From positions 1 to 33,422 of the forward strand of contig JAEUJZ010000182.1 in the NCBI GenBank assembly GCA_016794505.1: DNA of 33,422 bases. The letters run 5' to 3'. Numbering within the stretch: position 1 is the first letter of the stretch; each line of letters begins with the position of its first letter. Made by a program: the position numbers and the translations under genes. The stretch is from Myxococcales bacterium. GTDB taxonomy: Bacteria; Myxococcota_A; Polyangia; Palsa-1104; JAEUJZ01. This document shows, one piece after another, positions 23,255 through 31,689 of the stretch. The notes under the pieces were generated by a model. That model was given only the letters and a program-made list of their open reading frames with translations. It was not told the origin of the DNA and did not search any database.

Positions 23255-24713
23255 CCCGACCGAATCGCACATATCGCAGACCGAAGCCGTCGACGCCCGC
23301 TGGCCGCCCTGCTCGTGCTGGAATGGTCTCGGGTCCGTCCTTCTGGAAGTGCAGAATGACGCCGCGCTGAACAGCCGAAGATTCCTTTTTGCAGCAGTGT
23401 TCGGAGTCGGGCGTGCGCTGCGGACCAGCGATCTTCCACAGCTCACCCGCGAGCTCGCTCCACTGCTCGGCGGGGGCGATGCGAACTTCAATCTTGCACG
23501 CCGACGCGTGACACCCGAGCGGCACGCTGTGCCGGATGACCGAGTCCATCCGCACATCGCTGCCCAGCCCTTTGCGCAGCGGCGAGATGCGCTTGAAAAA
23601 GTGGCTAAACCAGTCGAGACCGCGCGTTCCGGCCTCCTGCGTGACAAAGCGGAACGTCGCACAGCGAACACGCTGGTACTGCCAAAACAGAACCTCAAAG
23701 TGCCGGTCGCTTTCGTTCGGATGCGTCTTGATGTACCGAATCGCGTCCGCGCAGAAGGACGCTTCAGACCACTCTGGATCGTCCGTGGCCCCCTGCGGAT
23801 CATGCGCCGGGAAGTAGCTCGCCAGTGGGTCGGCCTGCGCCAACATCCACAGCGTTCGGCAGTCTTGCAGCGTCGACCGCTGTCGCATGAATCGCCGCAG
23901 AGCCGGCCGACTTCGTGCTCCCGTCACGGGAACACGACCGCAGTGCAGGGCCCACAGCGAGTCCAGATGATCGACGCGATCCAGAGGATCCGTAAACTGC
24001 ACCTGATTCAAGAACGCCGCCAGCCCGCGCACGGCCTGTGGGTCGCCTCTGCCATTCGCGCGCAGGAAGGCGGCCAGCGTCAATCGAGCCAGCGCCGCGG
24101 TGACTAGCCAGTCGACAAACGCCGCCGCCCCCCCCAGGGGGGTGTCCTGTTTCGGCAGTCGCTTTTCATCGATTTGCCGACTGCCCGCCGTCGCCATTAG
24201 ATATGTCCACAGCGCCGGGAACGTCAGGCACGCCGAAAGATGGCAGTGAATCTGCGCCATGCCTTCCCGCAGCAGACTCTCTAGATCATCAACGGGAGGT
24301 TCTTGCGAGACGTGCCCCACCGCCGCCAACAGATCACGCGGGAGCGCGAGGGTCAGCCAGCGCATCCGGTGGGCACGTTCACCAGGCTTCGCATCAGGAA
24401 CATCGAAGACCTTCCCGGCTCGCTGCAATAGCTCATGCAAACGCACAGACGCCCGTGGCGCTGCGGATGCGTCGGTCGCTGACCGACCAAACCAGACAAA
24501 GTCGCGCGCTTGCCGCAGCACCTCCAGCGACACTCCGCCCGCGCGCAGGCGCAGCCGATCTTCTAGCTCGCGCGCCAGATCCTCGGTCTTGGATTCGTAG
24601 GCACCGTCCTGCGTCCGCTGCAATGCCACCAGTCCAGATCGAAACGCCGCGCCGTCCAAAAGCGGTCGCGCCACGGCCTCCGCCAGAACCCGTGCATACG
24701 GCCAATCCGTCAT
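23255..24713 (-). pseudogene. rdrB: RdrB-like adenosine deaminase, 5' fragment interrupted by transposon
   Basis: About 486 codons from the ATG at 24713, which overlaps the rdrA stop as ATGA. The motif MAQIHCHLSACLTF (about 153-166) matches the first metal-binding HxH of adenosine deaminases in a long RdrB-like context, with further segments such as LFWQYQRVRCATFRF and FFKRISPLRKG. The frame enters the IS1595-type element after GFGLRYVRFGR and stops at 23088, adding 55 foreign residues. The HAGE-type motif expected between this part and the 3' part is not visible in either half, suggesting an internal deletion. In RADAR, RdrB deaminates adenosine nucleotides or RNA; this copy should be inactive. 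Confidence 0.8.
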
Positions 24714-27700
24714 GCGCTCTGCGTCCCCTTCGCCAGCGCTTCGATCCGCCGGACCCAAGGGTGATCGGGGTGCTTGGCATCGATCCCATCGAGGAACTCT
24801 CGTGCCTTCTCTGGCGTCGTTTCGCCGCCAAGCGAAAGCTGCGCGCGCTTCAAGCGGAAAGCCGAGAGCCGCTTGCACGCCGCCGGGTCATCCGTGTTAC
24901 TCGGGCTATGATCCCAAGCCCGCAGCCAGCGGGCGGCCCGCTCCGACGACATCCCCGTCTCTGGTGCGGCAAACAGCGGCCCCGCCAGGTTGACCCACTC
25001 GCGAATAGCGCGTGCGCGGCGCCCAGCATATCGCGAGTTATTGGCTTCTGCGACGGTATGGCTGAGCGAACGATACAGCTCCTCAAGAAACTCGCTATCG
25101 CGACTCTCAGGCTTCATTCGAAGGCGGATCGAGTTTACGTAGTCAGGTATGTGACATTGAATTCTTCTTGCGCGAATATCTGTGCATGCATTCATGAAAA
25201 ACCCACAGAATACCAGCCAGGGGTCCCAATTCTGTTCGTGGACCACAGGCTTGTTTCCTAATTTTAGCCAAGAAATTCCTCGTTCCAAAGCGTTCGTGTG
25301 AAGCAAGGAATCCACGGAACTCGGCCACCCAGGTAGTGCGATTCTGTGATTGAAATCTGCATAATTCACAGAAAGATGATCGGGCAAGGCTGGTTCATCG
25401 GTTAGTTGGTATCGTGCATCTTCTTCATCCACGACGATGTCATGTAGCTTGACGAACAGCTCGGCTGCCACTGCTGCCTGATCTTGATCAATAAATAACG
25501 CGTCTGGTAATTCGCGCACTGTAACGCGGATTTCAGGGGTCTGGAGCCGCTGCGTCGGCGTCAGTTCATGCGTCTCACCTGCGCGCATCGACAGAAACGT
25601 CATGGGTGAGATCTGCGTCCTGATTAGAAAATCATCGATGACTTGTGCCGCTGTTCGCACAGATCGCGAAAATGTCTTGCCAAGAAATGAAACCAATATG
25701 GTCTTCCATGCATCCCGGGCTGGCATTGGGCTTGATAGCTGCGCCAGGATATCGTTCGACTCGGCTAGCTCGGCCAGCTTGCGGGTTACGTCCCAACTAA
25801 TGCCCAGACCCACATTCTTCGCTCTTGTCCACAGGTCGCTGCCTGTCTCGGTATCAAGGACGTTCAATGGTTCCGGAACGGATGAAAGTTTGAGCTGGGA
25901 GAGGCAGATCTTTAGATGTGCTTTGAAGTGCTCGACTCGTCGCAACTGCGACCTGGGATCACTGCCACGTATGAACTGAAGCAGTGTTGCGTTCAAGTCA
26001 GAATCATCTTCAGGACCTTTTGATTCAGGATCTAGAGCGTCAATAGTGATCCGAAGTTCTTCAATCGGAGTCACCTCGCCGTAGCGATCATTTATGGCTC
26101 TTTTAAACTTCTCGACAGACACTTCTCCTTGCGAAGTGTCTTTTTCTTCTTTCGGTGTGCGAATCTTCCAACCAGAGTTGGATATTGTTCTGATTGCAAT
26201 ATCGATTTGTTGCCCGATCGATACATCGGGCACACTGAGTGATGCCTGTTTCAGTAACTCGATCTGTCCGAGTGTAGCAACACTGACAAGGATCCAGTAG
26301 ATGCCATCATTCTTGCGATCGGCAATTGCCGGCATCAGTTCCGCAAGCCATCCATGAATTATCTGATTCCGCGTGGCGACTCTTAGTCCAGATATTTTTG
26401 CAGAGAAGAACAGGGCATTGCGTCGCGCCCATTCAATATAACCCATTTCACGTGCCGTTGGCTTGGGGTCAGAATGAAGCGAATTCGCCAGCCGCGCGAT
26501 CGATCTACCGAGGAAAGTCCATCGTGATTCCCCTGGGTCCTGCCAGGCATTCTCCGGAATTGGCTTGTGCTCTGCCAAGGCGCAGATCGCCGATATCCAC
26601 CATGAGACCAGCGACTCGATGGCCGTGATCTGAGAATGAGAGACCTGCGCCGCCCCAGGAAAGGTAGTCAATGCGTCGCGCTGTGAGCTGAGGGCATCGC
26701 GCCAACCCTGTAGGAAAAGATAAAAATCAATCGGGTCGACCCATTCAGGCGTTGGCCACGGAAATTCATATTGGATAGGGGTAATGCTGAATTTTGATTT
26801 GATGAGGTCGTAGTTTGTGACGCTAAGAGAACGGCCGACGCGCGTAAATGTCGGCTCTCCCTTTGTCGGTTCTGCGCTTGCAGGCTTGGGCTGGCTTGCC
26901 AGCGATGCCGCCAAGTACAGAGACTGCACGATTCTCTCAGGAAGTCCCTCGCCCCCAGAGTTTTCAGTCCCCTCGGCCCGCACCGCCACGGACCACTGTT
27001 CGCCATCGCTGACGTTCCAAGACACCGCGCGCCGCGCATCGAGCGCGAGTCCACCACGCTCAGCAGTTACGGGCTGCATGGTCACGGCGGATTCATCAAC
27101 CCGCAGGCCTGACCCGCGGCGCGCGGGCTTGAAGCACCAAGACATCAAGTGGTCCTGGTCTGGTTGACTCAAAGTTGAGAACCGGACCGCTTCCTCAAAC
27201 AGCACTCTCGCCACATCCACGGGAGTGCTCTGTATGCCTTTGATCGACTGCTCCAGATCACGAAGCACACGCCACCGTCGAGGAAATGCTTCGTACAGAC
27301 CCGCTTGCTCCGCGCGCTCGATGAGCGCCGGCGGGAGTGCCGCAGCTCCCTTGAGATACTTGAATGCTTCGTTGGGCTGAACTCGGCAGCGCAGACGCTG
27401 TGCCGGTGGGATGACTTTGCCGAGGACATCGTGTGCGAGGTTGCGCGCCATGATGTCCGGCATCCGCTCGCAGACTCTCTTGTAGTGGTTGAAGAGGAGC
27501 GTGCGAAACAGATCCGCGTCGCCAGTCAGCAGAAACACAACGCGCGGATGCCATAGGCTGCGCAAGAGCTCCAATAGCTCGACGCCGCGCTCAGGATTCA
27601 TGTCTGCGTCGTCGATGGGGACGATGAATACGGGATCAGCGCCCGGCGCGTACGGGGCTAGCGAGTGGGAGTACTTGGCGTTGCCAACATCGGTGAGCAG

Positions 27701-28390
27701 CTCGGCCACGAACGCGTGCCAGTGCTCGCGCAGATGCATGCGTCGAAGCTCAGCGCTTTCCAGCTCGATGGCAAAGTCTTCAGGGTTATTTTGCGACCGT
27801 CGCAGGTGTGGGTCATCTTCCTGGGCGATGGCCACGACACGGGCTAGCTCCCGCCACTTTTGCAGCGATGATGGGAAGGTGTGTCCTGTTCGCTGTGGAT
27901 ACTCATGTGCTTGCTCGCCTGCGTTCTTCGCGATCCGCTCAGCTACGCGATATAGACGACCTGCGAGCTGAAGCAGCAGCGTCGGATGCCCCGATAGTGG
28001 CTGCATGTCCAGAATGTCGAGGGGAATGATGCGGCGCTGCTGCACGACCGGCATGATGTCGTCATCTTCGATCGCTGGCAGCCGCGCAGACGCTGGGCCC
28101 AGCGCATCCCGCCAGGTCTGCAACAGCGTCAGAAACACGGAGGTCTTGCCTGTGCCTCGGCCTCCGTCGATCAGCAGGACATTCGACTTTCGCTCAAACT
28201 CGATCCTCGGCAAGAAGTCGACGTTGTCCTTCTTCCCATCGGAATCGCCGCTGGCCGAGTTCTTGGACATGAAGCCCGCCAACCAGCGATGCACGTCGCG
28301 GACGATGTCCTGCTGATCCTTTGAGAGCTTCTGCCAACCGAAGGGAACCGCTTCTTGCCGAGGAGCAAAGCTGCTATCCATGGGCGGCAT
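24710..28390 (-). CDS. rdrA: RdrA-like P-loop ATPase of a RADAR defence system
   Basis: 1226 aa. Walker A GGRGTGKT is at residues 76-83 and Walker B FIVPIDDAD at 255-263, followed by NPERGVELLELLRSLWHPRVVFLLTGDADLF, the RdrA-type arrangement; a long helical C-terminal part follows. The gene ends in a 4-bp ATGA overlap with a deaminase gene that has the adenosine-deaminase HxH and late motifs, which is the rdrA-rdrB order of RADAR. In known systems RdrA forms a ring ATPase that assembles with RdrB against phage. The protein looks complete and intact. Start 28390 or the ATG at 28381 cannot be separated; neither has a clear ribosome site. It is long for the family as I remember it. Confidence 0.83.
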   Translation of the reverse strand: MPPMDSSFAPRQEAVPFGWQKLSKDQQDIVRDVHRWLAGFMSKNSASGDSDGKKDNVDFLPRIEFERKSNVLLIDGGRGTGKTSVFLTLLQTWRDALGPASARLPAIEDDDIMPVVQQRRIIPLDILDMQPLSGHPTLLLQLAGRLYRVAERIAKNAGEQAHEYPQRTGHTFPSSLQKWRELARVVAIAQEDDPHLRRSQNNPEDFAIELESAELRRMHLREHWHAFVAELLTDVGNAKYSHSLAPYAPGADPVFIVPIDDADMNPERGVELLELLRSLWHPRVVFLLTGDADLFRTLLFNHYKRVCERMPDIMARNLAHDVLGKVIPPAQRLRCRVQPNEAFKYLKGAAALPPALIERAEQAGLYEAFPRRWRVLRDLEQSIKGIQSTPVDVARVLFEEAVRFSTLSQPDQDHLMSWCFKPARRGSGLRVDESAVTMQPVTAERGGLALDARRAVSWNVSDGEQWSVAVRAEGTENSGGEGLPERIVQSLYLAASLASQPKPASAEPTKGEPTFTRVGRSLSVTNYDLIKSKFSITPIQYEFPWPTPEWVDPIDFYLFLQGWRDALSSQRDALTTFPGAAQVSHSQITAIESLVSWWISAICALAEHKPIPENAWQDPGESRWTFLGRSIARLANSLHSDPKPTAREMGYIEWARRNALFFSAKISGLRVATRNQIIHGWLAELMPAIADRKNDGIYWILVSVATLGQIELLKQASLSVPDVSIGQQIDIAIRTISNSGWKIRTPKEEKDTSQGEVSVEKFKRAINDRYGEVTPIEELRITIDALDPESKGPEDDSDLNATLLQFIRGSDPRSQLRRVEHFKAHLKICLSQLKLSSVPEPLNVLDTETGSDLWTRAKNVGLGISWDVTRKLAELAESNDILAQLSSPMPARDAWKTILVSFLGKTFSRSVRTAAQVIDDFLIRTQISPMTFLSMRAGETHELTPTQRLQTPEIRVTVRELPDALFIDQDQAAVAAELFVKLHDIVVDEEDARYQLTDEPALPDHLSVNYADFNHRIALPGWPSSVDSLLHTNALERGISWLKLGNKPVVHEQNWDPWLVFCGFFMNACTDIRARRIQCHIPDYVNSIRLRMKPESRDSEFLEELYRSLSHTVAEANNSRYAGRRARAIREWVNLAGPLFAAPETGMSSERAARWLRAWDHSPSNTDDPAACKRLSAFRLKRAQLSLGGETTPEKAREFLDGIDAKHPDHPWVRRIEALAKGTQSA

Positions 28391-28520
28391 CTAAGCGCGG
28401 CGAGGGGGGGATTGGCAATGTGCTCGCGGTGAGGGACGGCGGACAGGAGCGTGGGGACAAGCGGAATGCAGCAGCACGACACCTCCCGCCGCCCGCCGCT
28501 GGCCGGTATGCTGCCGCCCG

Positions 28521-29129
28521 ATGCCTGGCCCGGATCTCACGCAAGCGCCCCTGATTGCGCCGTCCGACCTATTCGGCTCGTCCGCTCTGCCCCCACGCGC
28601 CGCAGGCATCTATGCCTGGTACTTCGACGCGCCGCCGCCCCATGTTCCCATCGCGGACTGCCTACAGCGCGGCCCGTTCACGCTGCTGTACATCGGCATT
28701 GCGCCGAAGCAGCCCAGCTCGTTCGGAGCGGTCAGTCGGGCGACGCTGCGCAGTCGTCTGCGACAGCACTGTGTGGGCACGGTTGAGGGCTCGACGCTGC
28801 GACTGACGCTGGGATGTCTGCTGGCGGACACGCTGGGGCTGCGGCTGGCCGCGTTGGGGCGCAGTGGTCGGCTGACGTTTGGGGCCGACGGTGAAGCGCG
28901 ACTCTCGGCGTGGATGGCCGTGCATGCGCGTGTGTCCTTCGTGATCACGCCCGAACCGTGGGAGATCGAGCGTCAGCTTCTTTCTGCGACAAGCCTGCCC
29001 CTGAACCTGCGCGATAACGACGGCCATCCGTTCCGTTCGACGCTGGGCGCGATTCGCTCTGCGGCTCGAGCGCGCGCAAGAGCCGAGTGGCAGCATTCCT
29101 CTGCTGCGCGTGAGGACGCCGCACCGTAG
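28521..29129 (+). CDS. GIY-YIG-like nuclease-domain protein
   Basis: 202 aa. GIYAWYF (about 29-35) and LLYIGIAP (about 54-61) give the two-strand GIY...YIG core, followed by TLRSRLRQHCVG, the helix with the conserved Arg and His. Later, WEIERQLLSATSLPLNLRDN has the usual E-x2-LI-x5-PLN pattern of stand-alone GIY-YIG proteins, so the catalytic Glu is present. It would be a small nuclease or nuclease-like protein. It is divergent from rdrA across 130 bp, so it may share regulation with the defence genes. Whether it belongs to RADAR is not known. Confidence 0.75.
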   Translation: MPGPDLTQAPLIAPSDLFGSSALPPRAAGIYAWYFDAPPPHVPIADCLQRGPFTLLYIGIAPKQPSSFGAVSRATLRSRLRQHCVGTVEGSTLRLTLGCLLADTLGLRLAALGRSGRLTFGADGEARLSAWMAVHARVSFVITPEPWEIERQLLSATSLPLNLRDNDGHPFRSTLGAIRSAARARARAEWQHSSAAREDAAP

Positions 29130-29264
29130 CGCAAGCTGCTCTGGACCATCACCGGCCACGGGCCGCCGCCCAGCTCATCCGCTCCTCAACGAGCACACGA
29201 AGACCGATCTCCCACGTACTGGCGCATTCCCCGATGCACGCAAGCATCGCGCCGATCAGTGCGT

Positions 29265-30503
29265 CTAACGCGGGCCGTTCTCGTTCGACTTCTTGCGTCG
29301 AAGCAGCTCACTGAGGACCGCCGCGACCTCCTCAGTCGTCTCACGATCGAGCAGTGGAGCGCGAGCGTTTGGTTGTGCCAGCGTGCCCGGTGTGGGCTCG
29401 GCCGGCGAGACGGCGGGCACGGGTGCGACGCGCGGCGGCGAGCGATCCGGGTTGGTGCCCGGCACCTTGGCTGCGCGTAGCGTATCCAGAACAGCGTCGA
29501 TCATCGCGGCGGGGATGCTGTCCGGCTTGGCCTGGGGGCTTGCCACCGATGGGGTAGGGACTTCCGTGGGCGACGACGCGGATGGGCTTGCGCTGGGTTC
29601 TGGTGTCTGTGCGGTTGCCGCGCTGGCCGTCGATGTGACCTGCTCCGGCCCTTGCGAGGTCGCTGTGGTGGCCGCGGGCAAGGGGCGCTTCTTGCGGCGG
29701 CGGCCTCGCCGCTGCGCGAAGGCGACGCCGAGGTCGCGGATCATGTTGAGGCCGGCGACGATCGACGGGTTGTAGTCGGGCGGCGCGGGCGGCGTCGCCA
29801 GTTTTTCAAGCTGCGCTTTGCTGAGGTCAATGTGGCGCCCGACCGATTCTTGTAGGTGCTCGATGAGCTTCACCGTCTTGCCCATCATGTCGAAGTGCTG
29901 GCCGCTCAGCGTCGTGGTGTCGTGCGTCAGATCCTGCACCTCGTGGCGATAGAACTGGTTTAGCTGCAGCGCATCGACCAGGTCATCGGTGACCGCGCCG
30001 GCCCGCGCCACCCGGCCCTCGCGCAGCTTCACATCCAGCGCCAGGCCACGGATCGCCGCCTCGCTCCGCGCCCGCTTCACGCTGTCGTCTTCTGGTTCGG
30101 CTGCTTCCGTCGGCTCCGCCTCACGCTGCTTCTCGGGGGACCGTCGCCCCGCCACCGCGATCTGGGTGCCCGAGCCAAGCTGCTTGCGTCGCGGTAGATC
30201 GGCCCGCACCACCTGTGCCGTCGCACCCTCCGCCCCGCCCAGCGTCACCGAGAGATGCCCAGGCGGCGCATTAACGTGCGGCACGGTCCTCCCGTCAGTG
30301 GGGTTGCGCACAAAGCTCAGCATGTAGCGCCCGGCCGGCGCTCCCGTCGGTGGCTGGTGCGGGTTGCGTATGCGATAGGCCCCTTTCGCCGGATAGCGCA
30401 CCAACACCTCATCGGCGCTAATCCCCATTAGAAAGTAAAAGCCACAACCTTTTGGGCAATAGCACTCCAGAAATCCCTGAAAATTCGCGGCTATATGCGT
30501 CAT
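29265..30503 (-). CDS. Uncharacterised protein with central coiled coil and Pro/Ala-rich tail
   Basis: 412 aa. The first 110 residues are beta-rich, with CYCPKGCGFYF near the start and RYMLSFVRNP. The middle (about 140-260) is charged and helical, with a likely coiled coil (HFDMMGKTVKLIEHLQESVG, IDLSKAQLEKLA). A basic RRGRRRKKRP patch near 290 is followed by a Ser/Thr/Pro/Ala-rich disordered tail and a short C-terminal helix ending LLRRKKSNENGPR. No family was recognised. The start follows the upstream zinc-finger gene by 20 bp on the same strand, so they are probably one operon. It may be a structural or DNA-associated protein; the function is unknown. Confidence 0.55.
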   Translation of the reverse strand: MTHIAANFQGFLECYCPKGCGFYFLMGISADEVLVRYPAKGAYRIRNPHQPPTGAPAGRYMLSFVRNPTDGRTVPHVNAPPGHLSVTLGGAEGATAQVVRADLPRRKQLGSGTQIAVAGRRSPEKQREAEPTEAAEPEDDSVKRARSEAAIRGLALDVKLREGRVARAGAVTDDLVDALQLNQFYRHEVQDLTHDTTTLSGQHFDMMGKTVKLIEHLQESVGRHIDLSKAQLEKLATPPAPPDYNPSIVAGLNMIRDLGVAFAQRRGRRRKKRPLPAATTATSQGPEQVTSTASAATAQTPEPSASPSASSPTEVPTPSVASPQAKPDSIPAAMIDAVLDTLRAAKVPGTNPDRSPPRVAPVPAVSPAEPTPGTLAQPNARAPLLDRETTEEVAAVLSELLRRKKSNENGPR

Positions 30504-30523
30504 TTGGAAATCTCAAGAATTGG

Positions 30524-31045
30524 TCATATATTTTGTGGCCGGATGGTACGTGGCAGCCTTCCGATATCGACAGAGAAAGGCACATCGACTTCGGTTTCTT
30601 CCTTCTCTGGCATCACAGAATGCGGCGCGTTTTCGGTGACAAAGGCCACCCGATAGGTGCCGGCGCGGGGGACCGCGGGCACCTCGAAGGGGTGCAGGGC
30701 GAAGAAGCGCTGGCGTGACCAGCCGCCGGCCACCGTGCGACGACGTGGCTTCTCTTTTGGCATGTACGGCAGCCAAAGATAGTCGCCCAGCTCCTGGACC
30801 CACATCCCCAGCAGGTACCCGCCCGCGTTCCTTGGGGCCCGCCCGACAATCGCGTTGCGCAGACTGCGAATCTGCGGCCGAAAGTCAAATAGCAGACGCC
30901 GCCGATGCTCAAGCTCCTCTTTTCGCTCCTCGCGCAGGCGTTCTCGCCGAGAAGCCGACCGGCACCGCGCCCCGCAGTGGAATGCATCCACGCGAATGGC
31001 GGCAAAGGGCTGCTTGCACATCTGACATAGGCGATTTTCCACCAT
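30524..31045 (-). CDS. Uncharacterised zinc-finger protein
   Basis: 173 aa from the ATG at 31045 (MVENRLCQMCKQPF); a TTG at 31114 would add 23 residues but is a weak start. Cys7-x2-Cys10 and Cys24-x3-Cys28 (AFHCGARCRSA) form a probable zinc site. A basic/acidic helix follows (RRERLREERKEELEHRRRL), and then a beta-rich part (GYLLGMWVQELGDYLWLPY, GTYRVAFVTENAPH). The C-terminal part shows the same kind of short strands as the start of the next gene. It is the first gene of a two-gene unit with the coiled-coil protein. I cannot name its function. Confidence 0.55.
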   Translation of the reverse strand: MVENRLCQMCKQPFAAIRVDAFHCGARCRSASRRERLREERKEELEHRRRLLFDFRPQIRSLRNAIVGRAPRNAGGYLLGMWVQELGDYLWLPYMPKEKPRRRTVAGGWSRQRFFALHPFEVPAVPRAGTYRVAFVTENAPHSVMPEKEETEVDVPFSVDIGRLPRTIRPQNI

Positions 31046-31689
31046 GCCATGATGGTGGATCCGTTCGCCGGGTTCCGCAATATGCCTATGCAGGACAGCG
31101 AAATAATTCAGCAATTAGGCGAATGACTGGCTCTTGCCTCTGCAGGCGCTCCAAAATTAGATGTTTTGTTGTGTGTTCTGCCCATCATCTACGTTTTCGC
31201 CTTTTTCCCACTCAATAGGTGAGCGACCAGACGCACCTTAAGTCATATAGCTACACCAGAAGCGAACGTGATCTGTGACGAGATCCGAACGGGTGCGCGC
31301 TATGCAAGTACCGACGATCTATGCTCTATCCGCCTTCTGAATCACAATTTGGTTCGCGCAGAAGGCGACCGGCTGTCGCGCGGATTCCGCAACGTAGCTC
31401 GTTCGGATGGCGCGCAGCCGCAGGCCGGACAGCGCACCGACGCGGAGCGAATCCGGGGCACTGCAGCGAGTTCTGCAGCGTCAGTATCCGTCGTCACAGT
31501 CTGCAATCGCTTCTATTCTTGTCGCCCCTCCGCCCGCAAAAAAAACTACAGGTAAGCTGAGAACCTATCCTCCCAATACCCACATTGCGTTAGCTGTCGT
31601 GATATCTCAGATAGACCGTCGGTGTGAATCCATGGCATCCGCCTTGAATGAGCGTCAGGCGTCCCGTATCGTTGTACTGGGGAGGCAAC
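31046..31689. other. Divergent intergenic region
   Basis: About 640 bp between the zinc-finger gene (minus) and the McrB-N-like gene (plus). The left third (31115-31260) is richer in A+T with T-runs, suiting a promoter. A 102-codon plus-strand ORF (31407-31715, MARSRRPDSAPTRSESG) has coding-like residues but no ribosome site and overlaps the next gene, so I give it little weight. No repeats or RNA genes were recognised. Confidence 0.4.

Noticed and set aside
24203..25261. 352-codon plus-strand ORF across the rdrA/rdrB overlap
   Set aside because: Antisense shadow, Ala/Pro/Arg-rich, with no motif.
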